Source of the DNA: Rhizorhabdus sp049889055
Lineage (GTDB): Bacteria; Pseudomonadota; Alphaproteobacteria; Sphingomonadales; Sphingomonadaceae
Assembly: GCF_049889055.1 (NCBI RefSeq)
Contig: NZ_JBLTWO010000004.1
Location: 248,001 to 312,000 of the forward strand
DNA: 64,000 bases
Direction: 5' to 3'
The position numbers were made by a program, and so were the translations under genes. How positions within the stretch are numbered: the first letter of the stretch is position 1; every line of letters starts with the position of its first letter. Positions 8,005 through 16,473 of this stretch are shown here, piece after piece. A model generated the notes under the pieces. That model did not search any database and had not been told where the DNA came from. It saw only the letters and a list, made by a program, of their open reading frames with translations.

Positions 8005-9032
8005 AAGGCCCCCACGTCGAAGGCATCGAGCAGCCCTTCGCCCTGGCGGGGTTCTTCGGTAGCGGACTGGACCAGCGTGGCGAGCTCGACCTCTCCATAG
8101 GCCTCGAGATGACGGATGAAGAAGGTCCAATGCCGATAGCTGAGAAATACGAAGCCGAGGCCCAGCGTGCCGACAAGCAGGAGGAGGTCGCCCAGAACCA
8201 GCTTGGCGACATCATAGGATCGCGCGGTGAAGCCGAAATCGATCCGGTTGAGCGACAGGCCTCCGATCGCGAGGCGGAGGAAAAGCGCATAATAGGTCGT
8301 GACCAGCGCAAACGCGACCAGCATGAAGCCGAGCAGGAAGACGAAGACCGCCAGCGGCGCAGCGGCAGCTGCCAGGGTGAAGATCAGAGCGATCATCACG
8401 GCGCCGACCCCATAGCAGATGAGCAGACGCTTCACGAGCGCACCATGTTCGGCGCCCGCATCGAAGCGATGGGGACCGAAGCTCATGCTGTTCCAGCGTT
8501 GGTTGAACAGGTCGATCATCGACCAAGGCAGCATCAGGCCGAAGACGAGCCCCCCGACCAGCGACTTCCACAGATAGGACCAGCCATAGGCCACACCCTT
8601 TTCGTCGCTGCCGCCGCGTATGCCATGCCAGCGGGTGCGGCTCAGGCGATAGCGCAGCGCACGAAATCGGCCGAGGCCAGCGACGTACAGAAGGCCGAAG
8701 GTAAACAGGAAACCGAAGATCTGGGCCGCGCCCAGATGCCCCCGCGTGATGAGCGCCTGTGCGGCGAACTGGATCAGGATCAGGGGCACGCCGAAGATCA
8801 GCACCGCCAGAAGGAAACCGATGAACAGCTCCTTGCCCGTGCCGGTCCATTCGAGCGGGTCGCCGATGAAGGCGGTGCGGCTCCACAGATAGCGCCGCTC
8901 GCGCGCCTTGGCCCAGAAGCGATAGATGCCGAGCGTGGCGATCATCAGCAGCAGGTTGGTGAAGGCGATCGGCGCGAATTCGCGCCATGTTCCCTCGAAC
9001 CGGAAGGCCGTGTCGGTCCGCGCGTCTTCCAT
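8001..9032 (-). CDS. DUF898 (YjgN-type) multi-pass membrane protein
   Basis: A 343-residue protein with repeated membrane segments (FTNLLLMIATLGIYRFWA, LFIGFLLAVLIFGVPLILIQ, FGFLFTFGLLYVAG and others) and the DUF898 hallmarks TLGIYRFWAKARERRYLW near the N-terminus and RFRALRYRLSRTRWHGIRGG in the middle. DUF898 proteins are commonly encoded next to an M48 protease, as here, where the protease gene overlaps its stop. Biochemical role unknown. The ATG is preceded by AAAAGGGGG and, further up, two hairpins. Confidence 0.9.
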   Translation of the reverse strand: MEDARTDTAFRFEGTWREFAPIAFTNLLLMIATLGIYRFWAKARERRYLWSRTAFIGDPLEWTGTGKELFIGFLLAVLIFGVPLILIQFAAQALITRGHLGAAQIFGFLFTFGLLYVAGLGRFRALRYRLSRTRWHGIRGGSDEKGVAYGWSYLWKSLVGGLVFGLMLPWSMIDLFNQRWNSMSFGPHRFDAGAEHGALVKRLLICYGVGAVMIALIFTLAAAAAPLAVFVFLLGFMLVAFALVTTYYALFLRLAIGGLSLNRIDFGFTARSYDVAKLVLGDLLLLVGTLGLGFVFLSYRHWTFFIRHLEAYGEVELATLVQSATEEPRQGEGLLDAFDVGAF

Positions 9033-9051
9033 CCCGATGATCCCCCTTTTC

Positions 9052-9086
9052 CCCCTGCAGCAGGGGACCGCGAACGGGGGTTCGCG
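9052..9086 (-). promoter_or_regulatory. Tandem hairpins in the leader of the DUF898-M48 operon
   Basis: Two perfect stem-loops lie back to back: CCCCTG/CAGGGG (9052-9066, 3-nt loop) and CGCGAAC/GTTCGCG (9069-9086, 4-nt loop). On the minus strand they sit directly before the ribosome site of the DUF898 gene. They may be mRNA structure or protein sites; neither has a T tract on that strand. Confidence 0.4.
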
Positions 9087-9213
9087 TCAAGCGCAGATAA
9101 GTCCGTTCCGGCGGATTCCATGCGGTTCGGCACGCGAATCGCGGCGCTTGCCCCTGCCCCCCTAGTCCGGGCATAAGCCGCGCTCCGCAAACTCGAAGGA
9201 ATCTCCCTTTCCC

Positions 9214-11217
9214 ATGTCCGATCTTCTCACCATCACGCTTCCCGACGGCTCGGTGCGCGAAGTGAAGACCGGCACTACCCCCGCCCAGATCGCCGCCGCG
9301 ATCGGACCGGGCCTGGCCAAGGCCGCGCTCGCCGCGCGGGTCGACGGGGAACTGCGCGACCTCGACCGTCCGCTCGAGCGGGATTCGGCGCTCGCCCTCG
9401 TCACCGCGCGCGACGAGAAGGATGCGCTCGAGCTGGCCCGCCACGATTATGCGCACATCCTCGCCGAAGCGGTGCAGGCGCTCTTCCCCGGCACGCAGAT
9501 CACCTTCGGCCCCGCAACCGACGACGGCTTCTATTATGACTTCGCGCCCGCGCCCGATCGCGGCCCGTTCACCGACGAGGATCTGCCCGCGATCGAGGCC
9601 GAGATGCGCCGCATCATCGCCGCCGACAAGCCGCTCCGCCGCGAGGAATGGAGCCGCGAGCAGCTGATCTCGCGCTGGAAGCAGCAGGGCGAGAGCTTCA
9701 AGGCCGAGTGGGCCGCCGAACTGCCGGGTGACGAGGCGCTGACGGTCTACTGGTCGGGCGACGACTGGCTCGACATGTGCCGTGGGCCGCATCTGCCGAG
9801 CACCGGCAAGCTCGACCCGCAGGCGTTCAAGCTGACGCGCGTGTCGGGCGCCTATTGGCGCGGCGACCAGAAGAACGCGATGCTGAGCCGCATCTACGGC
9901 ACCGGCTGGCTCAACAAGAAGCAGCTCGACGCGCATCTGACCCGGCTTGAGGAAGCCGCCAAGCGCGACCATCGCCGGATCGGGCAGGACATGGACCTGT
10001 TCCACCTCCAGTCCGAAGCGCAAGGCTCGGTCTTCTGGCACCCCAAGGGCTTCCGCCTGTGGCGCGAGCTGGAGGCCTATATGCGCCGCCGGCTCGACGC
10101 GTCGGGCTATGTCGAGGTCAAGACGCCGCAGCTGATGGACGCGCGCCAGTGGGAGCAGTCGGGCCACTGGGGCAAATATCGCGAGAATATGTTCGTCGTG
10201 CCCGACGAGATTCCGGGCACCGAGGATGACGGTCCGGTGCTGTCGGGCGAGGGCGATCTGATGGCGCTCAAGCCGATGAACTGCCCGGCGCATGTCCTGA
10301 TCTTCCGCCAGGGCATAAAGAGCTACCGCGACCTGCCGATCCGCATGGCCGAGTTCGGCTGCTGCCACCGCAACGAGCCGCACGGCGCACTCCACGGCAT
10401 CATGCGCGTCCGCCAGTTCACCCAGGACGACGCGCATATCTTCGTCCGCGAGGACCAGCTGATCCCCGAGATCAAGGATTTCTGCGATCTGCTCGATTCC
10501 GTTTATCGCGATCTCGGTTTCGAGCGCTATGCAATCAAGCTGGCGCTGCGCCCCGAGAAGCGCTTCGGCAGCGATGCAATGTGGGACAAGGCCGAGCAGA
10601 CGCTGCGCGACGCGGTCGCCGCCTCGGGCCGCGCGACCGAGGAGTTCGGCTGGGAAGAGCTGGAGGGCGAAGGCGCCTTCTATGCGCCCAAGCTCGAATT
10701 CCACCTGACCGATGCGATCGGCCGCACCTGGCAGGTCGGCACGATTCAGGCCGACACGGTGCTGCCCGAGCGGCTCGACGCCTCCTATGTCGGCGAGGAT
10801 GGCGAGCGCCACCGCCCGGTCATGCTCCACCGCGCGATCCTCGGCACCTTCGAGCGCTTCATCGGCATATTGATCGAGCATCATGCCGGCCGCTTCCCGA
10901 TGTGGCTGTCGCCGGTGCAGGCGGTGGTCGCGACGATCGTCTCCGATGCCGATGGCTATGCCCGCGAGGTCGAGGCGAAGCTGGCGGCAGCAGGCCTGCG
11001 CGTCGAGAGCGACCTGCGCAACGAGAAGATCAACTACAAGGTGCGCGAGCATTCGCTCGCCAAGGTCCCGGCATTGCTGGTGGTCGGCAAGCGCGAAGCC
11101 GAGGAAGGCACGGTCGCGATCCGGCGGCTCGGCGAGCAGGCACAGAGCGTGATGGGCCTCGACGAAGCGATCGCCATGCTGCGCGCCGAGGCGACTCCGC
11201 CCGACCTGCGGGCCTGA
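9214..11217 (+). CDS. thrS: Threonine--tRNA ligase
   Basis: A 667-residue class II synthetase. Order: N-terminal TGS domain (LTITLPDGSVREV...), the second additional (editing) domain with HDYAHILAEAV, then the catalytic core with the zinc-binding MNCPAHVLIF and CHRNEPHGALHG blocks and motif 3 near MLHRAILGTFERFIGI, and a C-terminal anticodon domain (VVATIVSDADGYA to the end). It charges tRNA-Thr. All expected domains are present, so Ala-76-type Ser-tRNA editing is expected. It is followed without a gap by a small monooxygenase gene. Confidence 0.98.
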   Translation: MSDLLTITLPDGSVREVKTGTTPAQIAAAIGPGLAKAALAARVDGELRDLDRPLERDSALALVTARDEKDALELARHDYAHILAEAVQALFPGTQITFGPATDDGFYYDFAPAPDRGPFTDEDLPAIEAEMRRIIAADKPLRREEWSREQLISRWKQQGESFKAEWAAELPGDEALTVYWSGDDWLDMCRGPHLPSTGKLDPQAFKLTRVSGAYWRGDQKNAMLSRIYGTGWLNKKQLDAHLTRLEEAAKRDHRRIGQDMDLFHLQSEAQGSVFWHPKGFRLWRELEAYMRRRLDASGYVEVKTPQLMDARQWEQSGHWGKYRENMFVVPDEIPGTEDDGPVLSGEGDLMALKPMNCPAHVLIFRQGIKSYRDLPIRMAEFGCCHRNEPHGALHGIMRVRQFTQDDAHIFVREDQLIPEIKDFCDLLDSVYRDLGFERYAIKLALRPEKRFGSDAMWDKAEQTLRDAVAASGRATEEFGWEELEGEGAFYAPKLEFHLTDAIGRTWQVGTIQADTVLPERLDASYVGEDGERHRPVMLHRAILGTFERFIGILIEHHAGRFPMWLSPVQAVVATIVSDADGYAREVEAKLAAAGLRVESDLRNEKINYKVREHSLAKVPALLVVGKREAEEGTVAIRRLGEQAQSVMGLDEAIAMLRAEATPPDLRA

Positions 11218-11240
11218 TGGATCGGGCAGGCTCCCCCCAC

Positions 11241-11636
11241 ATGTCCACCACGCGGCGGGATATGATGGCGGGGGGCCTGGCCCTGGCAATGCTGGGCAGC
11301 GCGGCCGGTGCCGCGTCGCCGGCCGATAAGGAAGGACAGACCATGTACGGACTGATCGGTCGGATGTTCGCCAAACCGGGCACGCGCGACACGCTGATCG
11401 CGATCCTGACCGAGGGGTCCAGCGCCATGCCCGGCTGCCGATCCTATATCGTCGCCCGCGACGCCAAGGATCCCGATGCGATCTTCGTCACCGAAGTCTG
11501 GGCCAGCCGCGAGGCCCACGCCGCGTCGCTCAAACTGCCCTCGGTCCAGTCCGCGATCGCACGCGGGCGGCCGCTGATCGCCCGCTTCGACACCTATTTC
11601 GAGACCGAACCGGTCAGCGGTGTCGGCCTCGTCTGA
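11241..11636 (+). CDS. Antibiotic biosynthesis monooxygenase (ABM) domain protein, possibly Tat-exported
   Basis: The ABM/quinol-monooxygenase-like domain occupies MYGLIGRMFAKPG to the end (residues ~35-131), with TEVWASREAHAASL typical of the dimeric ferredoxin-like fold. From the ATG at 11241 the protein carries a short Tat-like signal (STTRRDMMAGG then a hydrophobic run ending GSAAGAA). An internal ATG at 11343, preceded by AAGGAAGGA, would give the usual 97-residue cytoplasmic form, and an ATG at 11217 overlaps the thrS stop (TGATG). Which form is made is undecided. Substrate unknown. Confidence 0.75.
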   Translation: MSTTRRDMMAGGLALAMLGSAAGAASPADKEGQTMYGLIGRMFAKPGTRDTLIAILTEGSSAMPGCRSYIVARDAKDPDAIFVTEVWASREAHAASLKLPSVQSAIARGRPLIARFDTYFETEPVSGVGLV

Positions 11637-11748
11637 CGCACGCGCGACACAGGTGCGGAGAAAGCGCAACAGTGGCGCGCGCCCATCTTCCAAAGCCCGG
11701 CGTTTAGGCCTATATCGCCCGAGAATAACGATGACAGGAGATTGAACT

Positions 11749-12300
11749 ATACGTCCCCCGATGATGCGCCGCCCCCTGGGGCAGCCGCCTATGCCGCTCA
11801 ACGGCCCGCGCTACAATGAATTCATCCAGGTCCCCAAGGTTCGGGTGATCGATGAAGAGGGCGAGAATCTGGGCGTGATGTATACGCGCGAGGCGATCGA
11901 GCAGGCACAGGAAGCCGGGCTCGATCTGGTCGAGGTGTCTCCGAACGCCGACCCGCCCGTGTGCAAGTTCCTCGATGTCGGCAAGTTCAAGTACGAGGCC
12001 CAGAAAAAGGCCAATCTTGCCCGGAAGTCGCAGAAGACGCAGGAGATCAAGGAGATCAAGATGCGTCCGAACATCGACGACCATGACTATGACACCAAGA
12101 TGAAGAAGATTCACGAGTTCATCGGCGAAGGCGACAAGGTGAAGGTCACCCTGCGCTTCCGTGGCCGTGAGCTCGCCCATGGTCAGCTGGGCATGCAGGT
12201 GCTTCAGCGCGTGCAGGCCGACATGGCGGAAACCGCCAAGGTCGAGCAGTTTCCGCGCATGGAAGGCCGCCAGATGCTGATGGTGATCGCGCCGAAATAA
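11749..12300 (+). CDS. infC: Translation initiation factor IF-3
   Basis: IF-3 binds the 30S subunit and proofreads start-codon pairing. The N-domain (NGPRYNEFIQVPKVRVIDEEGENLGVMYT), lysine-rich linker and C-domain (KMRPNIDDHDYDTKMKKIHEFI, RFRGRELAH) are all present and normal in length. The first in-frame ATG is 11761, but the ribosome site AGGAG (11736-11740) is 20 nt away from it. It is 8 nt from an in-frame ATA at 11749, which adds four codons (ATA CGT CCC CCG); a TGA precedes at 11743. IF-3 genes commonly use rare start codons for autoregulation, so ATA is taken as the start; this is an inference. Confidence 0.95.
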   Translation: MRPPMMRRPLGQPPMPLNGPRYNEFIQVPKVRVIDEEGENLGVMYTREAIEQAQEAGLDLVEVSPNADPPVCKFLDVGKFKYEAQKKANLARKSQKTQEIKEIKMRPNIDDHDYDTKMKKIHEFIGEGDKVKVTLRFRGRELAHGQLGMQVLQRVQADMAETAKVEQFPRMEGRQMLMVIAPK

Positions 12301-12363
12301 GCGAAGAGGCCGGGCGCTCCTGATCGGATTGCCCGGCGTCCTCGCGGCGCGACGACGCTCCCT

Positions 12364-12861
12364 ATGCGCAAGCCGATGATTGGCCGATGGCGCGCGATGG
12401 CGCGTCGGGATCTCGACGCGGTGGTCCGCATCGCCGACCGCGTCCATGTCGACTATCCCGAACGCCCCGAGATCATCGCCGAGAAATTCGCACTCTACCC
12501 GGAAGGCTGCCTGATCCTCGACGGATCGGACAGTGCCATCGGCTATGTGCTCGCTCATCCCTGGTACCGGACCACGCCGCCCAAGCTCGACCATCCGCTC
12601 GGCGCGATTCCCGAAGATGCCGACACCTATTATCTGCACGACCTGGCCCTGTTGCCCGAAGCGCGCGGCACCGGTGCCGGGAGGGCTGCGGTCGAGATCA
12701 TCGTGGCGCAGGCAAAGCGTGCCGGTTTCGCGGACATCAGCCTGATCGCAGTCGGCGACTCTGGCCCCTTCTGGAGCTCGCAGGACTTTCTGCCCGCCAC
12801 GGACGGTCCCGACCGGCCCTATGGCCCGGCCTCGCTGTTCATGCGGCGCGCGCTCGCCTGA
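12364..12861 (+). CDS. GNAT family N-acetyltransferase
   Basis: A 165-residue GNAT-fold protein. The acetyl-CoA pyrophosphate loop is visible as LPEARGTGAGRAAVE (Q/R-x-x-G-x-G/A pattern) after the beta4 strand YYLHDLALL. The C-terminal SSQDFLPATDGPDRPYG resembles acetyltransferases annotated RimI-like or of unknown substrate. It sits 63 nt after infC and converges with glnD. Substrate not predictable. Confidence 0.85.
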   Translation: MRKPMIGRWRAMARRDLDAVVRIADRVHVDYPERPEIIAEKFALYPEGCLILDGSDSAIGYVLAHPWYRTTPPKLDHPLGAIPEDADTYYLHDLALLPEARGTGAGRAAVEIIVAQAKRAGFADISLIAVGDSGPFWSSQDFLPATDGPDRPYGPASLFMRRALA

Positions 12862-12882
12862 CGACGCGCCGCCGGCACGCGA

Positions 12883-15645
12883 TCACGCCGCCTTGCGGCT
12901 GACTCCGCCAGCAGCCGCATCGAGGATCAATCGCTCGAGCGTCTTGAGCCGCGCGGCGCTGGTGATCTTGTCCCCGGTCAGATCGGCCACATAGAAAACG
13001 TCGACCGCACGCTCGCCATAGGTCGCGATATGTGCGGAATGGATCATCACCTTCGCCTGGAACAGCGCATGGGCGAGAGCGTGGAGCAGCGCCGGACGAT
13101 CGCGGGCGTTGACCTCGATCACCGTGTAGCGGTTCGAGGCGCGGTTATCGATCAGCGCGGCCGGCTCGATCGAGAAGGCGTCGGCACGCGGACGGGTGAG
13201 CGGCTTGGCGGCGAGGCGGTCGGCCATGCGCGTCCGGTTGGCGAGCGCATCCTCGATCGCGATGCTCAGCCGCGTCATCCGGTCGTCGCCCTCGAAGGGC
13301 TGGCCGAACGGGTCCTGCACCAGCAGATTGTCGATCGCCATGCCGTCGCGGGTGGTGTGGATGCGGGCATCGATGACGCTCGCCCCCGCGAGGTGGATGG
13401 CACCCGCGATGCGGTAGAAGAGGCCCGGATGGTCGCCGGCATAGATGCTCACCAGCGTCGCGCCCCGATCGGGGTCGGGCGAGGAGGCGATCGAAAGCGG
13501 CTTGCCTTCGCCATCGGCCGCCTCGATCAGGCGCGCATTGCCCTCCAATATGTCGACGCTTTCGGCAACCCAATAGGCCTCCGGGAAGCGCGCCACATAG
13601 GCTGCGAAGCGAGCATCGTCCCAGCCGAGGCGTAGCTGCAATTGCGCATGTTTTGCGGCAATCCGCTCGCGGCGGCCGGTCTGTTTGTGGCCGAGCCGCA
13701 GCACTTCCTCGGCCGCTTCGTAGAGATCGCCGAGCAGCTGGCGTTTCCAGCTGTTCCAGACGCCCGGCCCCACCGCGCGGATATCGACGATGGTGAGGCA
13801 GAAGAGCAGGCGCAGACGTTCCGGGCTCTGCACCTTTTCGGCGAAGTCGAGGATCGTCTTGAAGTCGGACAGGTCGCGCTTGAACGCGGTGTCGGACATG
13901 GCGAGATGGTGCCGGACGAGCCAGGCGACGGTTTCGGTTTCCGCCGCGCTGAGCCCGAAGCGTGGGCACAGCTTCTCGGCCACCTCCGCCCCCAGCAGGC
14001 TATGGTCGCCGCCGCGCCCCTTGGCGATGTCGTGGAGAAGCACCGCAGCATAGAGCACGCGACGCTGGACGATCCCCGGCAGGATCTTCGACGCGAGCGG
14101 ATGATCGTCCCTCAGCTCGCCCTTCTCGATGCGGCTGAGCAGGCCGATGGCGCGGATCGAATGTTCGTCGACCGTATAGTGATGGTACATGTCGAACTGC
14201 ATCTGCGCGACGACGCGGCCGAAGTCGGGCACGAAGCGGCCGAACACCCCGGCCTCGTTCATCCACCGCAGCACCGTCTCCGGCGTGTTGTGCGACGTCA
14301 GAACATCCATGAAATAGGCGTTGGCACGCGGATCGCGGCGTACCCCATTGTCGATCAGCTTGGCGTCCCGACCAGCCGCGCGCATCGCCAACGGATGGAT
14401 CTCCAGCCCATGGCGGTCGGCGATCGCGAACATCTGGACGAGCCGCACCGGATCCTGCGCAAAAAAATCGTCCGCGGGGATTGCCAGCCGTCCGCGATCG
14501 AGCACGAAGCCGTCGAGCTTGGACGGCCGCCGACGCAGCGACGGAAAACCGAAGCGTCGTCCACGCGCCGCGAAGGTCTCGTCGATATGCGCCAGGAAGA
14601 TCGCGGTCAGGTCTCCGACGCGCTTCGCCATCAGGAAATAATGCTGCATGAAGCGCTCGACCGCCGACTTGCCCGGCCGTTCGGCATAGCGCATCCGCCG
14701 CGCGATCTCTGGCTGGACGTCGAAGGTCAGGCGGTCTTCGGGCCGCCCCGCGACGATGTGGAGGTGGCAACGCACCGCCCAGAGGAAATTCTCGGCCTTC
14801 TGGAACTGGCGCAGCTCGGCGCGGGTCAGCAGCCCCTTTTCGACCAGCTCGGGCACCGACTGCACGAGATAGACATATTTGCCGATCCAGAAGAGCGTGT
14901 GGAGGTCGCGCAGGCCGCCCTTGCCCTCCTTCAGATTGGGTTCGACGACATAGCGGCTGTCGCCCATCCGCTTGTGCCGGTCCTCGCGCTCCTGCAGCTT
15001 TTCGGACACGAAGGTCCGCGCGGTGCCGGTCACGACATCGCGGCGGAACAGCACCGCTGCCTCGTCGTAGAGCGCGATGTCGCCCCACACGAAACGCCCT
15101 TCGAGCAGGGCGGTGCGGATCGTCAGGTCGCTCTTGGCCATGCGGATCATGTCGTCGAGCGAGCGGCTCGAATGGCCGACCTTCAGGCCGAGGTCCCACA
15201 TCGAGTAGAGCATCGACTCGATCACCTGTTCGGACCAGCTGGTCTGCTTCCACGGGGTCAGGAAGGCGATGTCGACGTCCGAATGGAGCGCCATCTCGCC
15301 CCGGCCATAGCCGCCGACCGCGATCAGGGTCAGCCGCTCGGCCGAGGAACGATTGCTGATCGGATAAAGCCGCTCCGTGGTGAAATCGTAGATCAGGCGC
15401 AATATCTGATCGGTCAGAAAGGCATAAGCCGACGCGGTCTCCGACCCGCGCGTCGGCGCCGCCGCGAGGCGGCGGGCGATCTCCGCGCGACCGACGTCGA
15501 GCGCAACCTTGAGGATGGTCGTCCCCGCATTGCGCAGCGCGGTCGCGTCGGTGGAGCCGGGCAGGAGCGCGGACAGAGCATCGGCCACGGCGCGGCGATC
15601 GATGATCGCGCGGCGTTGCGGCAGGATATCGAACTTCGTGGCCAT
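12883..15645 (-). CDS. glnD: [Protein-PII] uridylyltransferase / uridylyl-removing enzyme
   Basis: A 920-residue bifunctional nitrogen sensor that uridylylates PII when glutamine is low and deuridylylates it when high. The nucleotidyltransferase motif GGYGRGEMALHSDVD lies near residues 110-125, the HD phosphohydrolase (HDIAKGRGGDHS) in the middle, and two ACT domains at the C-terminus (SIYAGDHPGLFYRIAGAIH and VNARDRPALLHALAHAL). The ATG at 15645 (MATKFDILPQRR) is chosen; residues upstream are not conserved. Length is typical for alphaproteobacteria. PtsN, another nitrogen-linked regulator, is in the same window. Confidence 0.97.
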   Translation of the reverse strand: MATKFDILPQRRAIIDRRAVADALSALLPGSTDATALRNAGTTILKVALDVGRAEIARRLAAAPTRGSETASAYAFLTDQILRLIYDFTTERLYPISNRSSAERLTLIAVGGYGRGEMALHSDVDIAFLTPWKQTSWSEQVIESMLYSMWDLGLKVGHSSRSLDDMIRMAKSDLTIRTALLEGRFVWGDIALYDEAAVLFRRDVVTGTARTFVSEKLQEREDRHKRMGDSRYVVEPNLKEGKGGLRDLHTLFWIGKYVYLVQSVPELVEKGLLTRAELRQFQKAENFLWAVRCHLHIVAGRPEDRLTFDVQPEIARRMRYAERPGKSAVERFMQHYFLMAKRVGDLTAIFLAHIDETFAARGRRFGFPSLRRRPSKLDGFVLDRGRLAIPADDFFAQDPVRLVQMFAIADRHGLEIHPLAMRAAGRDAKLIDNGVRRDPRANAYFMDVLTSHNTPETVLRWMNEAGVFGRFVPDFGRVVAQMQFDMYHHYTVDEHSIRAIGLLSRIEKGELRDDHPLASKILPGIVQRRVLYAAVLLHDIAKGRGGDHSLLGAEVAEKLCPRFGLSAAETETVAWLVRHHLAMSDTAFKRDLSDFKTILDFAEKVQSPERLRLLFCLTIVDIRAVGPGVWNSWKRQLLGDLYEAAEEVLRLGHKQTGRRERIAAKHAQLQLRLGWDDARFAAYVARFPEAYWVAESVDILEGNARLIEAADGEGKPLSIASSPDPDRGATLVSIYAGDHPGLFYRIAGAIHLAGASVIDARIHTTRDGMAIDNLLVQDPFGQPFEGDDRMTRLSIAIEDALANRTRMADRLAAKPLTRPRADAFSIEPAALIDNRASNRYTVIEVNARDRPALLHALAHALFQAKVMIHSAHIATYGERAVDVFYVADLTGDKITSAARLKTLERLILDAAAGGVSRKAA

Positions 15646-15706
15646 GGCAGCCACATAGGGAGGAATGGTTAAAAGAGCTAGGCGACCGCGAGGGAATGGG
15701 CGTCGA

Positions 15707-15946
15707 TCAGAACTCTTCCCCGCCGACCCGGTGCCCGTTGCGGTCGCGCCGTACGGCAATGCCTGCTGGCTCCGCCGCTTCCCGTCCGTCGGACAGGATC
15801 GTCAACACCGACAGGGCTATGCGCACTTCCGCGAAATCGTCGCCTTCACCCGTCCGCACGAGCGCCGCTTCGGCAGGATAGCCCGAAGCATCGAGGTGAC
15901 GCGCCGCCGCTTCGCGCGCAGCAGCGAGAGGGCCCGCAGCGTTCAT
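15707..15946 (-). CDS. Small hypothetical protein
   Basis: A 79-residue, alanine-rich, soluble protein (MNAAGPLAAAREAAARHL...). Its ATG overlaps the stop of the upstream DUF983 gene by 4 nt (ATGA), which argues that it is real and translated with it. Similar small proteins follow DUF983 genes in sphingomonads as far as I recall; no domain is recognised and no function is proposed. Confidence 0.6.
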   Translation of the reverse strand: MNAAGPLAAAREAAARHLDASGYPAEAALVRTGEGDDFAEVRIALSVLTILSDGREAAEPAGIAVRRDRNGHRVGGEEF

Positions 15947-16395
15947 CGCCGCTCGGGCGGCAGCACTGCGGGGCCGTCGGCGCCATAGGGATACCAGGGC
16001 CGGCTCAACCGCCCCTCGCCCGCCTTGAAGAAATATTGGCTGCAGGTCAGCCAGCCCTTCAGCGGCCGCAGCGGCAGCAGGCAGGTGACGAGGAGGAAAG
16101 GCCCGGTCAGCAGCAGCTGCGTGAGCAGCGACGCATTGGCGAATATCTCCAGCATCAGCGCGAAGATCACCGCAGGCACGCAGCCGAAGCAGATGACGAA
16201 GAAGGCGGGTCCGTCGGCCGGGTCGGCAAAGCCGTAATCGAGGCCGCAATGGTCGCATGAGGAACGCAGCTTGAGAAAACCGTCGAACAGCGCGCCTTCG
16301 CCGCAGCGGGGGCAGCGGCCGCGCGTGCCGGTCTTGACCGGGTCGAGACGGGGCCAGGCGATATCCTCGCTGGCGATCGGGGAAAGGTCGGTCAT
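15943..16395 (-). CDS. DUF983 membrane protein
   Basis: A 150-residue protein. Two Cys pairs near the N-terminus (RCPRCGEGALF and SSCDHCGLDYG) form a probable zinc ribbon, followed by F-ADPADGPAFFV and two membrane helices (FVICFGCVPAVIFALMLEIF and LLLTGPFLLVTCLLPL) and the RPLKGW motif. This is the DUF983 pattern, which in several proteobacteria is associated with cytochrome oxidase genes; no such genes are here. Divergent from the MocR regulator gene with 78 nt between. Confidence 0.9.
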   Translation of the reverse strand: MTDLSPIASEDIAWPRLDPVKTGTRGRCPRCGEGALFDGFLKLRSSCDHCGLDYGFADPADGPAFFVICFGCVPAVIFALMLEIFANASLLTQLLLTGPFLLVTCLLPLRPLKGWLTCSQYFFKAGEGRLSRPWYPYGADGPAVLPPERR

Positions 16396-16432
16396 GGGGT
16401 GCTCCAGCCTGCTTGCCCCAGATAGGGAAGAT

Positions 16433-16455
16433 TGTATGGCTTTCTCAACCATACA
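16433..16455 (+). promoter_or_regulatory. Inverted repeat TGTATGG-N9-CCATACA (candidate MocR operator)
   Basis: A perfect 7-bp inverted repeat with a 9-bp spacer lies in the 78-bp gap between the divergent DUF983 and MocR-type genes, 19-41 bp before the regulator's ATG. GntR/MocR dimers bind such symmetric sites and usually regulate the divergent gene and themselves. The tie to this regulator is inferred from position. Confidence 0.5.
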
Positions 16456-16473
16456 TAAGGATCGCACCCGGCC

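Noticed and set aside
8212..11289. 1025-codon open frame antisense to thrS
   Set aside because: It mirrors thrS and DUF898 codon structure in a GC-rich genome, has no domain, and lies fully over well-supported genes.
12301..12363. Terminator after infC (GCCGGGC...GCCCGGC)
   Set aside because: 7-bp stem with a 15-nt loop and no T tract; too weak to call.
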